64,000 nucleotides of DNA from Cycas panzhihuaensis (Eukaryota > Cycadophyta): positions 131,633,741 through 131,697,740 of the forward strand of contig CM041465.1 of NCBI GenBank assembly GCA_023213395.1. The letters run 5' to 3'. Below, in pieces: positions 23,408 through 36,010 of this stretch. The notes beneath the pieces are model-generated. The model did no database searches. It saw nothing but the letters and a program-made list of their open reading frames with translations, and was not told where the DNA came from. How positions within the stretch are numbered: the first letter of the stretch is position 1; each line of letters starts with the position of its first letter. Made by a program: the position numbers and the translations under genes.

Positions 23408-24397
23408 TACGGTATAAATGAAGGGGTTTAATAGGCCCCAATCCCATTACAAAAGTTGTATTTCAGCTAATAGATCTGCCATGATAAGCCCATGGCCTAG
23501 CCATCTCTTCATAATTAAAGAACCCAATTTCCTTCCCTTACCATGACAAGCCCAGTGGCTAGCTCTGATCCTCCATATGAGGTATGGACTTTAAATCTCC
23601 ATTAACCTGATTCAAGACCTCCTTAAGAAAATCCTCTTTCCATATACAATTACTTTAGGTTAATACCCCCAAATTGGCTAGTTTGTTAGTAGCTCTATTC
23701 TCTTCTCTATACATGAGAGAGAATTTTGCCCCCTCCCTATTCCTAAGGACCATGTGTATGTCCTTGATCATGGTTAATGATTCCAAATCAGGAATAACCA
23801 CCTCCCTAAGCATATTTACTATATTTAGGGAGTCCCCTTCAACAATGATTATATCATGGTCTTCCTTAAGAGCCAACTCTACCACTCTTCTCATGGCTGA
23901 TATCTTAGCCCTATGATTTGTTTGCCTGCCATAGAATTTAGTAAATGCCTATAAAATACCTCCTTCTGAGTTTTTGTAAATACCCCTCCTCCAGCCTCAC
24001 TTGGGTTCTCCTTCATAGCCCCATCAAAATTTATTTTCACCTATTTTTTTAGAGGTGGGGCCTAGGGGCATATCCTTTTCCCTTTTCCAGGTTTTACTAT
24101 CACCTTTCCCACTCTTTAATTTCTTAGAACTACCTCTTCCAATCCCTTGATATAGCATTCTTCTTTAGAATGCATGTTAGCAAGTTCTATTATAGAGCCA
24201 TAGATAGAACCTTTGAGACTAATCTCATCCCTCTTCTCATCCTAAAAGATCCTCCTATTCCTTTCCTTCCACAAGTTTCACATCAACTTTAGCATGGTAA
24301 TTTACCAAATAAATACTAGATTCTTACTTTTAAAAGGGCTAACCTAGGCTAGGGTTTGATCCTTAATGGTTTTTATTATCACCCACTCCAACCTAAA
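23405..24397 (-). mobile_element. LINE B, 3' fragment (RNase H and 3' untranslated region)
   Basis: This is the 3' end of a minus-strand L1-type LINE whose remainder starts at 38588. The RNase H block at 23655-23894 includes IIIVEGDSLNIV and MYREENRATNKLANL, the RVT_3-type RNase H of plant LINEs. Further 5' are INFDGA-like sequence (about 24030) and NLWKERNRRIF (about 24260). The copy carries the conserved box ccatgataagcccatggcctag at 23479-23500, shared with LINE A and LINE C, and a second degenerate copy at 23541-23562. Stops are common. The break at 24397 is the Copia 2 insertion site. Confidence 0.85.
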
Positions 24398-24881
24398 TGT
24401 TGAAGAGAGGGTATCACTTTGCAACACAAGCATCCTCACATTTATAAAAATAAATAAACAAGTATATATATGTAATATATGCATTTAATAAATCATGAAA
24501 ACATAATTATTGACAAGTGGAAAACCCCTTTAGGGGATAAAAAACCACCTCCTAAATATAGTTAATTTATAAAATATAATGCAAGATACATCATAAATAT
24601 GGAGATAGATAAGGATCACATCCTCTCTCTCTTGTTTTGTAATTCTTATTATAATGTCAACATTTCTTGGTTAGCCTTCTTCATCCTATGTAACCCTTTG
24701 ACTGTTATAACCCTTTTATCCATATTGAACCATTAAGACTAACTTCCTAGAATCTAGGAAGAGATAAATAGGTGGAGAGGTTCATTGAAAGGATAACTAC
24801 CCTTTTTTAATGAACCTTATAATAAGAGTAAAATTAATAAATAATGTAACTTAAAAATAATATTATAACATTATTCTAACA
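24398..24881 (-). repeat. Copia 2 3' LTR
   Basis: It matches 38104-38587 over its whole length, by eye near nine positions in ten, with identical length and termini. Confidence 0.92.
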
Positions 24882-24892
24882 GCCTCCTTTAA

Positions 24893-25550
24893 TGTTATCT
24901 TTTATACAAAAGTTAATATATAAGAAGAAGAAAGAAGAGAAGATGAAGATGAAGAAGTCTTTAGCATGTTGATCCCCCTTTGATAAGGACTTCTTTAATC
25001 TTCAATAATTCTTTGAACTTTAAGAACTTTACTTTAGTAAATGGTTTTGTAAGAATGTATACAATCTGTAAGTCTATAGGATAATAAGATAAGTGAATAA
25101 TTACAAGATTATATATAAAATGTTGATGTAATTCGATGTGTTTATTCTAGAGTGAGAAACAAGATTTGTAGCAATAGAAATCACACCTTGGTTATCAACT
25201 TTAATTCCAATTGAAGAGTTTATAAACAATTCAAGTTCTCTTAATAGGGATTTAAGCCATAACGATTCTTTACTAGCTTCAACAAGTGTGTAATATTCAG
25301 CTTCGGTTGTGGATAGGGCTAATGCTTATATTTTCTTGCTAGACCAAGTAATTAGTGAAGAGTCTAGAAAGAAAATATAACCTATTATTGACTTACAATC
25401 ATCTAAGTCTCTTGCTCAATCTGAGTCAGTATAGCATGTTAATTTTATTTTGGTACTACATAAGTAATAGGTTAAGCCATAGAATATTATACCTTATAGG
25501 TATCTTAGAATTCGTTTTACAACTTTCTGATAAGATTCGTGAGGTTTCTA
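24893..25550 (-). pseudogene. Copia 2 RNase H, C-terminal part
   Basis: Minus-strand reading gives LSTTEAEYYTLVEASKES near 25240-25300, the conserved copia RNase H Glu block, preceded by SSLITWSSKK. The frame continues across the LINE A insert to 32320, where the RT ends. Stops (near 25338, 25420 and 25490) break it. The sequence between 24893 and about 25100 is the tail and 3' untranslated part. Confidence 0.8.
25534..25550. repeat. Target-site duplication of LINE A, left copy
   Basis: gattcgtgaggtttcta, matched by gactcgtgaggtttcta at 32303-32319 with one T/C difference. Confidence 0.92.
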
Positions 25551-26442
25551 AGAGGAGCATAGGTGAGACGGAGAAGCTACGAGATAGAGATGAAACGATT
25601 GATGGAGAAGTTGTGACTGATAGGGTTCCAAAGGGCAACGACGCACGATCTTCTGGTGTGCCTTAACCAGTGTGAAGATGGAGACGTTGCGCAGGCTCCT
25701 AGCTGGGAGTCAGTAGTGATTTACCATTGCATGAAGAGGTGACTACGAGGTGGCTGCAAGGTGATTCTAGGGATCGAGCAGGCACCCAATGTGACAAAGA
25801 CGAGAGCTGGCAAGAGTCCAAAGATCACAAAAGATGTGAGGGGCCTTTTGGGCCTATGGTATGCAATTACAGCTCGTCGGTTGGACAGAGGGACAGAGCC
25901 AACCCAAGGCAGGAGTTTGATGGCGAGGGTTGAGAGGAATGGATCTTTTACTGTAGGTCATCCTGGCTCTATACCTCAGTTGTGTAAAGGCTTTGGAGAT
26001 CTATTATCTATCATTACTTTAAGGGATTCAGACAAGTGACTTAGCCCTTGTGAAGAGCTAAAGCAAGGAGGAGGATGCTCTCAGTTTAGATGGTCCAGAT
26101 GGATAGCCTCAAGAGCAAGGTGGCTCCAAGGGAGATATCCCCATAGGATTTATGGTGCAAATCAGGTTTCAAGGCAAACCAAAATGATTGGAAGGGATAG
26201 CAACATAGAGACAGAGGGGAAAACTGAGGTTAGGGACTCCAAAAGGTGGCAGGAAGCACATCCGAGTATATGGGTCTATTGGGAAAGGATTAGTGTTCTA
26301 TGAAAGGCAGATCACAGGAGATATCCAAAGGCTGTGAGCTAGTACTCCAAGAAGGAAGAAATGCCAAGGATCAAATTCATGGACTCAAAAGAGAGGTGAG
26401 TGCATGAAGCTTTGTTTTTAGATTTTGTATTAGTTATTTAAA
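25551..26442 (+). promoter_or_regulatory. LINE A 5' untranslated region and presumed internal promoter
   Basis: A G/A-rich, non-coding stretch of 0.9 kb, clearly less AT-rich than the surrounding copia sequence. L1-type elements carry their promoter inside the 5' untranslated region; no specific motif was identified here. Confidence 0.4.
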
Positions 26443-27846
26443 ATGATGAAAGGAAAAATAGATCAGAATCAGTCCTCTCCTATGGGAAGGACTTACCTTG
26501 ATGCCCTGAAAGGAGGAAACTCTGAAGAATATGAGATTTACACTGTGCTGAAAGATAACCAGTTTATAATCACAGTTCCGAAGGAGTTAACTGAGAAAGC
26601 CATTCAATACTAGGAGAATAGTTTGGTGGGTAGGTTTTCTGGACCTAGACCAGGGCTGGATATTATTTGAGGGTGGATAAGAAACAAATGGAAAACTAGG
26701 AATCTGGTAGAGGTGATGGCTATTCCAAAGGGATGTGTCCTCTTTAGATTTAAAAATGAAGAGGATATGATTTCCATCCTCTTAAAATCATACTGGATGT
26801 TTGGCAGAAAAGCCATGTCTCTAGAAAAATGGCATCTGGACTTTGATTTGACGATCCCAATGGTTAAACAAGCACCAATATGGGCGTAGCTACTGAGGAT
26901 ACCACTACATTTTTAGAATCCAGAGGTGATTAAAGGTGCGGCTAGGACGATTGGTTCCTTATTAGCGTCAGATTCGGCAAGCAAAAATAGATCCCGATTG
27001 ATGAATACCAGATTTTGTATCCTAGTTAGATTGGACTATGACCTTCCAGAAGAAATTGATATCAAATCGGTAGGAAGGATTATTAAACAAAGAATATTTT
27101 ATGAAGCAGAGTGCTTCAGGTGTACAAAATGTAGATGTAAGGGCCATTTACCCTTTCAATATCCAGGTGTCCCAATCCTACCAAACACTGATAAGGGAGA
27201 GGAGAGTAAAGAGAAATAAGAGAAAGAGTCAGAAGTGGCCAAAGGTGAAGACACGACTACAAATGCTATCAAACCCCAAGAGGTGATGGGCCAGACTCTG
27301 ATTCAAGAACAAGGCTCAATAGCAGAGAGCACTGAAGATCAAACAGCGGGACTTCAAAGGATTGATAGTCAAACTAGTGGAATTGCAGTTGAGGACATAG
27401 CCATAGATGCTATCAAGCCCCAAGAGGTGATGGGTCAGACTCTGATTCAAGAACAAGGCTCAATAGCAGAGAGTACGAAAGTTTAGACAGTGTGACTTCT
27501 AAGGATCGATGGTCAAGCTAGTGAAATTGCAGTTGAGCCTCTTGTGACGGTAGAGTTAGTTTTGTCTGGGCAAGTGAAGGAGATTAACTAGGATGAGGAA
27601 GATTACCTCTCAGAAGCAGAGGAGGGGAGAGTGCAAGAACTAGACCAAGGGGAGGGGTTATCAGGGAAAGTAGTAGAGGGGGCTGGGAGAAGGGATGTAC
27701 TGGGGAAGATAGGAGGAGTCTGAAAATGGATCTCTAAAGATAAAAGCGGCACTATGGATCTGAAAAGGGTTCATGACTTTGGGATCAAGAAGAGGGTTGG
27801 AAGACCATCTAAAAAGGCGACTAGGGAAAAGGAAACAATGGCCTAA
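26443..27846 (+). pseudogene. LINE A ORF1: DUF4283-like RNA-binding protein with zinc knuckle
   Basis: ATG at 26443 and TAA at 27844 are in one frame (467 codons) with no frameshift, only point stops (near 26611, 26668, 26887, 26911, 27217, 27484 and 27721). Residues about 15-160 match the DUF4283 pattern of plant L1 ORF1 (NQFIITVPKEL, GCVLFRFKNEEDM, KWHLDFDLTIPMVKQAPIW). Next comes a zf-CCHC_4-like knuckle near 27116-27170, reading CTKCRCKGHLPFQY, in which the last Cys is Tyr. The tail is acidic and contains an in-frame 144 bp tandem duplication starting at 27265 and 27409. It would coat LINE RNA in the ribonucleoprotein. Confidence 0.85.
27265..27545 (+). repeat. In-frame 144 bp tandem duplication within LINE A ORF1
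   Basis: Two copies start at 27265 and 27409. Each encodes AIKPQEVMGQTLIQEQGSIA near its start. The period is 48 codons, so the frame is kept. The second copy carries stops. Confidence 0.85.
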
Positions 27847-27940
27847 ATCAATCTAGGGATCCAAAGTACTCTAAAGGAGGGGGAAGTGTTTGAAGGCCCT
27901 CTCCTCAAAAGTAGGAAAGGGTGATAGAAAAGGAACTAGG

Positions 27941-30900
27941 ATGACCATGAGGGTCTTATCCTGGAATATAAGGGGTCTTAATACCCTATCAAAGTAGAGA
28001 ATGGTTAAGGAAATGAGGATCAGGATGAGTGTGGATGTAGTCCTATTGCACGAGACAAAAATCGAACAGAAAAAGGAGATAGAGGTATTCAAGAAGATCT
28101 GGAGGAGGGGGGAATGGTGTGCCTAAGAGGGATCAACGAGCTCTGGGGGGTTGGCTACTCTCTAGAATCCAAATAAGTGGAAAGGATCTGTGGTGGTCAA
28201 AAGTGAACACATCATCACACTTTGTCTAGCTTGTGTGAGGATAAACAAGCCTTGCTAGATAACCAATGTATATGCCCCTATAATGATGAAGGGAAGGAAG
28301 AGGTTATGGGAAAGATTAGTGGAGGCACATAAGGAATGGAAAGACCCTTGGCTGGTGGTTGGGGATTTCAATACGGCTCTCAACCTGAAGGAAAAGAAAG
28401 GGGGTCAAGTGGGATGGTCCAGGAGTATGTATGATTTCAGGGATTTTCTACAATCTGGTGGTCTAATGGACATCCCCTTAAGAGGAGCCAAGTACACCTG
28501 GTCTAACAGGAGATTGGGTCATAGTCATATGTAGATCAACTTAGACAGAATATTAACCAACTATGAATGGACTTGACAGTTTGAAGATATCAAGATTAAG
28601 GCTCTCCTGAAAACAACCTCAGATCATTCCCCTTCAGTTATGGAGTCTTCCTATCTAGGGAAGCAAGGAGGAGCCCCATTCCACTTTGAATTAATTTGGC
28701 AACAGCATCTCGATCTTAGAGAAAAGATTAGTGAATGGTAGGGATACATGGTGCTAGGGTTTGCTATGTTAAAATTTTTGAAAAGGCTAAATTGGATCAA
28801 AAAATAGATTAAAATATGGAATAAGGAGGTGTTCAGAAACATCTTTGAAGATAAGGGATTCTTGTGGGAGGAGCTGAAGAGAATAGAAGAAAGGATCCAA
28901 ACTGAGGGTAAGTCATAGGATTTGGATCAATTAGAATATTCAACTACCAAAAGATTGGAGGAGGTATTGTCTAGGGAGGAAATACATTGGAAGCAGAAAT
29001 CGAGGGAGCATTGGATAGAGGCGGGAGACAAAAACACTAAGTTCTTCCACTTTTCAGCATTGAAGCACATATCCTATAATAAAATAAGTAAATTGCGAAG
29101 TAAGGATAGAGTCATGAATGATACTGAAGATTAGATAAGAGAAATAATGATGGATTACTTTAAAGAGTTATTTGTAGAACCTGGTTGTCAGGATCTAGAT
29201 CTTAGCACAAATCTCCTGCAACATATTCCAAAAGCGCTTAACAACGCCCATAATAGAAAACTAATAGAACCGTTATCTTCAAACGAAGTTGAGAAGGTCG
29301 TCTTTAAAATAGGGAGGGATAAGGCCCTTGGGCTAGACGGGTTTCCGCTTGGCTTCTTCCAGGAGTATTGGGACATCATAAATGATAACCTAATTACAGC
29401 ACTGAACAAGTTTTTTCAAAGGAAAACCATCTTGAAAGAATGGCAGGCCACCTTTTTGGTCTTAATCCTGAAAAATGAGGGGGTATAAGTAATGGAAGAC
29501 TTTAGATCGATAAGCCTATGTAATGTAAAATATAAAATTTTAGCTAAAATGTTGGCGAATTGCCTTACAGAATGCCTACCATCTATTATTTCACCTAATC
29601 AGGATGGTTTCGTGATGGGCAGACAAATTATGGACGGGATTATAATGGTTCATAAAATAACCCACTTGACCTATCACAGAAAAGATGTAGGGATGATAAT
29701 AAAAATAAACATGTCCAAAGCCTACGATCGGGTGGCCTGGGACTGTCTGTTGGAATGTCTCAAAGCATTTGGTTTTGGGGAGGTCTGGCATGAATGAATG
29801 AGATGTTGTATCTCTAGTATCTTATTTTCGGTAATAATAAATGGTAGATCAAATCTCTTTTTTCTTGGTCATAGGGGCCTGAGGTAAGGTGACCCACTGT
29901 CCCCCTTCCTCTTTATTATAATGGCTGAAATGTTAGGAAGGGCTACCAAGGAAGCTAAGAGATTAGGGTGGGTCTCAGGACTGAAGCCTTCCTCCAACCT
30001 GGAAAACATTGTCCACCATCACTTTATGGACAATAATATCTTTCTGAGCATGGCATCCCTTGGCGAGGCTTAGGCCTTGAAATATGGTCTCCAGGCCTAT
30101 GAGAGGGCCTCTAATCAAAGAATCAACTTGAACAAGAGCTCTATCTTCTTCATCAACATCCTCGAGAGGCTTCAAAGACATATAAGTAGAATGTTGGAGA
30201 TTCCCACTAGACATCTTCCCGCCTCTTATCTAGGGATGCCTCTTTTTGTGGGAAGGATGTGCAAGAATATGTGGGATCCTATTGTGGGGAGGTTCAATAG
30301 GAAGCTGGCAGGTTGGAAAGGGGCGCTACTCAGCTGGGCGGGTAAGATTCAACTAGTCATGGCCTCTCTTCAGAGTATCCCAGTCTACCAAATATCTCTA
30401 TTTAAGATGTCAAGCAAGGTCATTTCAACCCTTGAAGGCATCATGAAGAGATTTCTTTGGTCTGGGACTAAGGACAAAGATAGATCTCATCTGGCATCTT
30501 GGGAGAGATATGCAAGCCTAAGTGGGTGGGCGAGCTAAACGTTAGGAGATTGGGACTATTTAATGAAGTGCTCCTAGCTAAAGCCGAATGGAGGCTAGCT
30601 AAAGAGGAGGGCTCCATGTGGGGGGATATAATAGCCAGAAAACATTTGGAGGGAAAGCATCTCCTGAAGGATGAGGTGGGTGAGGTCTATGGATCTCCTA
30701 TTTGGAATGTTATACGGTCCTTGCGACTGATCCTAAGAAATGGCTTATGATGGAAATTGGGAAATGGTGAAAGTATAAGATTTTGGGAAGATAAATGGTA
30801 CGGCTCCTCAAGGATGGGTGAGATCCCAAATATTGCTAACCTATAAAGAGTCTGTGAGGATATATATGGCACACTAGTGAAGCACTATTGGGTAGGAGCG

Positions 30901-32179
30901 GGCAAGAATAGGCAGTGGAGAACGTTTGACGACCTACATGGCTTCAAGGAGGAGATCCAAAGAGTAAAAGATGTATTAAATCAATAGTATATTCCCAAGA
31001 GGACCCCTCTGGATTCCCTGGTTTGGGCTCTGTCACATTTAGGATCCTATTCGGTTAAAGATGGATACAAGTCATTGTCAGAGAGAGAAGGATGGACTAA
31101 GAATAACATGCTGGTAGGGGTTTGGAAATTGGGGCTTATCCCAAAGGTTGCCACCTTTTGGTGGTTATGTTTACAAAATAAGCTCCTAACAATGGATAAT
31201 CTGTGGAAGTACGGTATCTATGTGGTGAACATGTGCGAGTTATGCAGGGAGGAGGCTGATTCCCTAGATCACTTGAGTATTCATTACCCCTGCTCGAGAG
31301 GGATTTGGGGCGGCTTCTGGTCTAGAATGGGAATAGGCTAGGTCCCCTCTTTATCTTTGAGGGACCAATGGAAATCTTGGGTTTCTCCATTTAAGAGTAA
31401 AACGTTGGGAAGGTTTTGGAAGCTAATCCTTCTAGTAGGTACTTGGAATATATGGAAGGAGCGTAATAGAAGAATTTTCCAAGGAAAGGAGATGGAGGAA
31501 GAGAAGTTGTTTGACATGATCAGAAGGGGCATTCTAGAGATGTTAAAACCCCCCAAGGAGGATAGAACCCCAATGGGAGAGGATAGCATCTTAAATGGAT
31601 GGGGCATATGCCGAATGAGGGGTGGGAATGAGAAGAGGAGGGAAACGACTTGGACACCACCTGAAGTAACAAGGATTAAAATAAATTTTGATGGCACAGC
31701 AAAAGGTAATCCCAAGGAGGTTGGGGAGGGGGGGTGGGCTATGTAGGGATCATGCGGGAACTATGATATGGGCATTTGCTGAATATTATGGTTGTCAATC
31801 GAATCATGGAGTGGAGGTGAGGGCTATGTATAAGGTTGTAGCCATGCTGGAAGAGATGGAGGAATAGAAAGTTATTGTTGAAGGTGACTCCTTGGTTATG
31901 ATTAAGAGCTTAAAGGGGGAAGCAGAGTTGGAGTGGAGTACTGGAGAGATCATTAGGGACGTGCAAGACATCCTAAGATCCAAACAGAGTGTTTAGATTC
32001 AACACACGTACAGGGAAGGAAACAAGGTGGCAGACTGGTTAGCAAATTAGGCAGTGGCAAATAAAAGGAATAGGGCATGGAAAATGAACTTCCCGGAGGA
32101 GCTTCTGAGTCTGACTAGAATAAAATCTCTAGGACATAATGGTGATAGGCAGGAGGTGAATGGAGTGATCTTAGAGTGA
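27941..32179 (+). pseudogene. LINE A ORF2: endonuclease, reverse transcriptase, zinc finger, RNase H
   Basis: This would nick target DNA and copy LINE RNA onto it. The AP-type endonuclease runs from the ATG at 27941: VLSWNIRGLN, HETK, NVYAP, VVGDFNTALN (about 28356), YTWSNRR, SDHSP (about 28622). RT blocks follow: KALGLDGFPLGFF (29320), DFRSISLCNVKYKI (29500), INMSKAYDRVAWD (29706), GDPLSPFLF (29888). The catalytic FADD reads FMDN at 30023-30034. A frameshift lies near 30510 and another in the G-run at 31725-31740. A zf-RVT finger (CELCREEADSLDHL) is at about 31235. RNase H runs 31680-32179 (INFDGTAKGNP, IVEGDSL, TYREGNKVADWL), ending at TGA 32177-32179. Several stops interrupt the frame. Confidence 0.88.
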
Positions 32180-32302
32180 GCTAGGCCATGGGCTTATCAT
32201 GGTCATCTTTTTTAGGCTGACTGGCCTTAGATGTATAAGGTTTGGGGACCTGGCAAAAAACCCCTTCTAATATTATTTTTTACCTTACCACAAAAAAAAA
32301 AG
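32180..32302 (+). terminator. LINE A 3' untranslated region and A-tail
   Basis: It begins with ctaggccatgggcttatcatg (32181-32201), a box also found at the 3' ends of LINE B and LINE C, and ends in a short A-run before the target duplication. Confidence 0.75.
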
Positions 32303-32319
32303 GACTCGTGAGGTTTCTA
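32303..32319. repeat. Target-site duplication of LINE A, right copy
   Basis: gactcgtgaggtttcta, pairing with 25534-25550. Confidence 0.92.
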
Positions 32320-33500
32320 CATGTATCTAGAGTAAAGAGCTACAACATATGAGATGTCTGGGCAAGTATATGTTAGGTAGATTAAATTGCATATTAGTTG
32401 GCGATAACTAGTAGGGTTAAATAGAAGTGTTGGATAATTAGTTGATAGTTTAACACTTGATTGTAGAGAATTTAGGGCTGGTTTGGAATTTTCCATGTTA
32501 AATCTTTTAACCAAATCAAGTGTGTACTTGGGTTATGAAATGGTTATCTTTAAATAAGTTTGAAAAATTTGCAAACCTAAGAAATAATGTAAAGGACCTA
32601 AGTTAATCATTTTAAATTTATCCATTAAGATATTTTTTAATTAATGAATACTAGAAATTAAAGATCCAGTTATAATTATATCATCTACATAAAGAATTAA
32701 AATAGTAATATTTTCATTTTTATGTTTGAAGTAGAGATTAAGATAACTAATGCATTTAATGTATCCATTTTGTGTAAGGTAGTTATCTATCTTTGTATAC
32801 CAAGCTTGAAGAGCTTGTTTTAGACCATATAAAGATTTTTTTAACTTACACATGAGATTAGGATCACAAATAAAACTAGAGGGTTGTTTCATATAGATTT
32901 CTTCTTTAAGATCTCTATTCAAGAAGGTGCTTTTAATGTCCATTTGATGGATTTGCTAGCCAAATTTGGCTACTAAACCTAGGATAGTTTTGATAGCATT
33001 CAATTTAACTACAAGGGCAAAGGTTTTGGTATAATCAACATCATCAATTTGAGAAAAACCTTTGGCTACTAGATGAGCCTTATGGTTTTCAATAACTCCT
33101 TCAGAGTTATATTTTGTTTGGTAAACACATTTATAGTCTACCACATTTTTATCAGGGGAAAGGATAACTAAGTCCCAATTTGAATTCTTTTTAAGTATAT
33201 CAAATTTAGCTTGTATGGCTTATTGTTATATAGGATTATTATTTGTTTCCTTGAAGGTTTTTAGATTATCTATAGCCATAACTTTAGCCATTAGTGTAAA
33301 GTTTACTTGAAGCTTTTGAGAACGAGTTTTTCCTGGTATTTGATGGATTACTAATATCAGAACTAGTATCAGAAAGAGTCTTTTATGCCCATACTAGTTG
33401 TTTGTTCTTTGAAGATGTAGAAGTGGAGGGATGATCAGACGAATTTGACTGATTAACTAGATCTAATATAGAAGGTTTGATTAATATCCAATTTTAAACT
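32320..33500 (-). pseudogene. Copia 2 reverse transcriptase
   Basis: YVDD is coded at 32680-32691 within ILILYVDDIIITG. Upstream blocks are LKKSLYGLKQALQAWY (about 32800), MDIKSTFLNRDLKEEIYM (32890-32943) and HLVAKGFSQIDDVDY (about 33040-33090). After YVDD the thumb continues to PDISYVVALYSRYM, which ends at the LINE A insertion point. It is open over two long stretches and broken by stops between them. Confidence 0.85.
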
Positions 33501-34870
33501 TGATTAGATAGGAGTTTGATCAATTCAGGATCAACTTATTTGTCTAAGAGGTCTGATAAACAAGTGTTAGTTAATAGACTCTTGACAAGGAGTTCTATAT
33601 AAGTAGTTTTTGATGAAGATCCATCTTCATCAAATACAACATCACGCAGAGTTGAAATCTTATGTGTGATTAGATCAAGAAGCATACAGGCTTTACTTTC
33701 TTCGTTATAGCCAATGGAGAAGTATTTAGAACTTTTAGTGTCAAGTTTCCTAGGTTTTTCTTTGGGCACATGCCCTCACATAATGCTTCTAAAGATTTTA
33801 AGATGTTTGCTAGAAGGTTCTAAACCAGACCATTTCTATTCTAGTGTAACGTTATGTAGTGATTTGCTTCGTAATTGATTTAGAAGATAATTGGAGCAAG
33901 CTAGTGCTTCAGCCTATAACTTTAGATCTAGACCTTTTCAATGTATCTTATATCGAGTTACTTCTATAAGAGTATGGTTCTTGCATTTAGCAACACTATT
34001 TTATTAAGGGATATAGGTGACAGAATGCTGAAATTATATTCCATGCTTTTTACAGTATGAGGTAAACTTATCACTTAAGTATTATTTAGTATTATCAGAT
34101 CTAAAGATTTTTATTTTAGAGTTGATTTAATTTTCTACTAATATCTTAAATTTGACAAAGATGTCAAAGACTTGATTTCTTATTTTAAGCATATAAACAC
34201 AGTATTTTATGGAAAAATCATCAATAAAAGTGATAAAATATTTATTCCTAGAATATGATGGTACTTGGAAAGGGCCACATATGTTAGAGTGAACAAGCTC
34301 AAGTGGAATTTTTGCTCTAAATGTAGTCTAATATGGAAAAGGATCTATGTATTACTTGCGAGTTACACAACCTTCGTAAACACCATAGACTGTGCTTAAG
34401 GTAGGTAGTCCATGAACTGTATCATGTTTGCTTAAGTACTGAAGTTTACCATAACTTGTATGGTCAAACTGAACATGCCATAATTTACTGATTAGATCAA
34501 ATTTAGCTATAAAGGCACTAAAAGACTTCGTTTTGGAGTGTTGAAAACTTGTTAAGTTATAAATACCTGTTTTATAATCTATAGGTCTTGAAGCAATTAT
34601 CTTGAACTTATTTAAAGGTTGTCTAATAACAAATATATCTTTCTAGAATTTGACCACAAAGTCTTTCTGATAGATTTGATAAACTAAAGAAAGATTTGAA
34701 AATAATCTAGGAACGAAAAATACATCCTTGATAGATCCGTCTTTTAAAGAAACATCTCATGTTCCTTTGTCTTTCAGTTGTGAACCACTTTAGAATGAGA
34801 TTTTCTCTTTAGAATTAAGGTCAAAATGATAGGATGATATGTATTCTTAGTATCCCCTCATATGATGGGA
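33501..34870 (-). pseudogene. Copia 2 integrase
   Basis: A linker frame at 33536-33769 reads KLDTKSSKYFSIGYNEESKA, the copia block after the integrase core ('K.D.ks..c.FiGY'). The second catalytic Asp is present (RSDNTK, about 34100). The Glu region near 33995-34010 reads NSVAKCKNHT, so the expected E of 'VAE' is K, and the two preceding Gln codons are both TAA. The pre-integrase finger region (34350-34480) is recognisable but damaged. Confidence 0.72.
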
Positions 34871-36010
34871 TGCACCAGAATCAAGAATCCATAAAGGTGG
34901 TTAAGTACTTAGAGCAGAAAAAGTTGATGTGAAAGCATTTAGGGAATGGTTAGGGTTATGGAATCATTGTTGGATCCCCTTAAAAGCTTTCCAAGATTTA
35001 GAAGCAATTCTATTCCTATAGACATTAATGGTATACCCTTTTTTGTGGTAGTAAGCATAACTAATATTCAAATTAGGATTAAAATTACCAGTATTCCTTT
35101 TTAAAAATGACTATTTAAAGGTATTCTAAGATTTAAGTGATCCAGAATACTTAGTATTATGATGAGGATTATTTAGAGTAGATGAACCTCTATAAGGTTT
35201 TTAGAATTTGAGATGATTATGATAATTATTGTGATAGTTATTTTGATATTTAGGTTTATTGATTGGTTTTGACTTGGAGAAAAGAGCTTATATAGGATCT
35301 TGAAGTTTTCCAGTGTGAATCAATATTGTTTGACATTTAACTAGTTAATTCATTAATTGATTGAAGGTAATCAGTGGATGACATGCTTGTTGCCTAGTAG
35401 TTTTAAAAAGATTAAAATATTTTGGAAGTTTGTTGAGTGCAAGATGAATGAGTGTATCATCATCTTTTGTGTATATTATAGTGATAATTTTATTATCTAT
35501 TTTTTTAGAAGACTTTATGCAATTACCTAAGTCTTTATTGATAAGTTAAAGTTTTAATAGGAATTCTTTAATTTTAAAGAAGTTTTCATAGTTTAAATCA
35601 TACATTTATTGTTCTAGAATGGCTAACTTATAATTGTAAACCTTATTGTATGTTTCCTTGAGTGAGCTCTAGATTGTGGCTAAATCATCTGTATCAGAGA
35701 AATGCCAACTAATGTATGGGGATAGGGAGGTTAGGATGGTTCATAAGGCTCCATCACAATTCATCACGTACACCATATAGGTATCTGATGTTTTGTTTAT
35801 TAGTTTAATAAATTCTCATGTTATATATTGCCATAGCTTTTACTATTTTAGGTGGTGAGATATGCGAGTTTTTCAGTTGACATAATTAGAGCTAGTTAGT
35901 ACTGGAATCGATGTATAGGAGGTAGTCCCTGGCATGAATGTCATTTTTGGGACAAACTAATGAAGATAACCTATTTTAAGAAGCGAAAGGTGGAAGACTT
36001 TTGAATGAAA
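34871..36010 (-). pseudogene. gag: Copia 2 gag and protease
   Basis: The protease active site WILDSGASHHM is near 34858-34890, with DSG coded at 34874-34882. The zinc knuckle near 35025-35070 keeps the C-x2-C-x4-H-x4-C spacing, but all four zinc ligands are Tyr (YAYYHKKGYTINVY). The gag core lies between about 35300 and 35980 with many stops. Gag would package element RNA; this copy cannot bind zinc. Confidence 0.68.

Larger units (their letters stand above)
25551..32302 (+). mobile_element. LINE A: near full-length L1-type non-LTR retrotransposon
   Basis: About 6.75 kb, bounded by a 17 bp target-site duplication (one mismatch), with an A-run at 32291-32302 just before the right copy. It has a 0.9 kb 5' untranslated region, ORF1 (26443-27846), a short gap, ORF2 (27941-32179) and a 120 bp 3' untranslated region. 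It inserted in plus orientation into the RNase H gene of Copia 2. It keeps its 5' end, unlike most LINE copies, but stops and two frame changes make it inactive. Confidence 0.93.
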
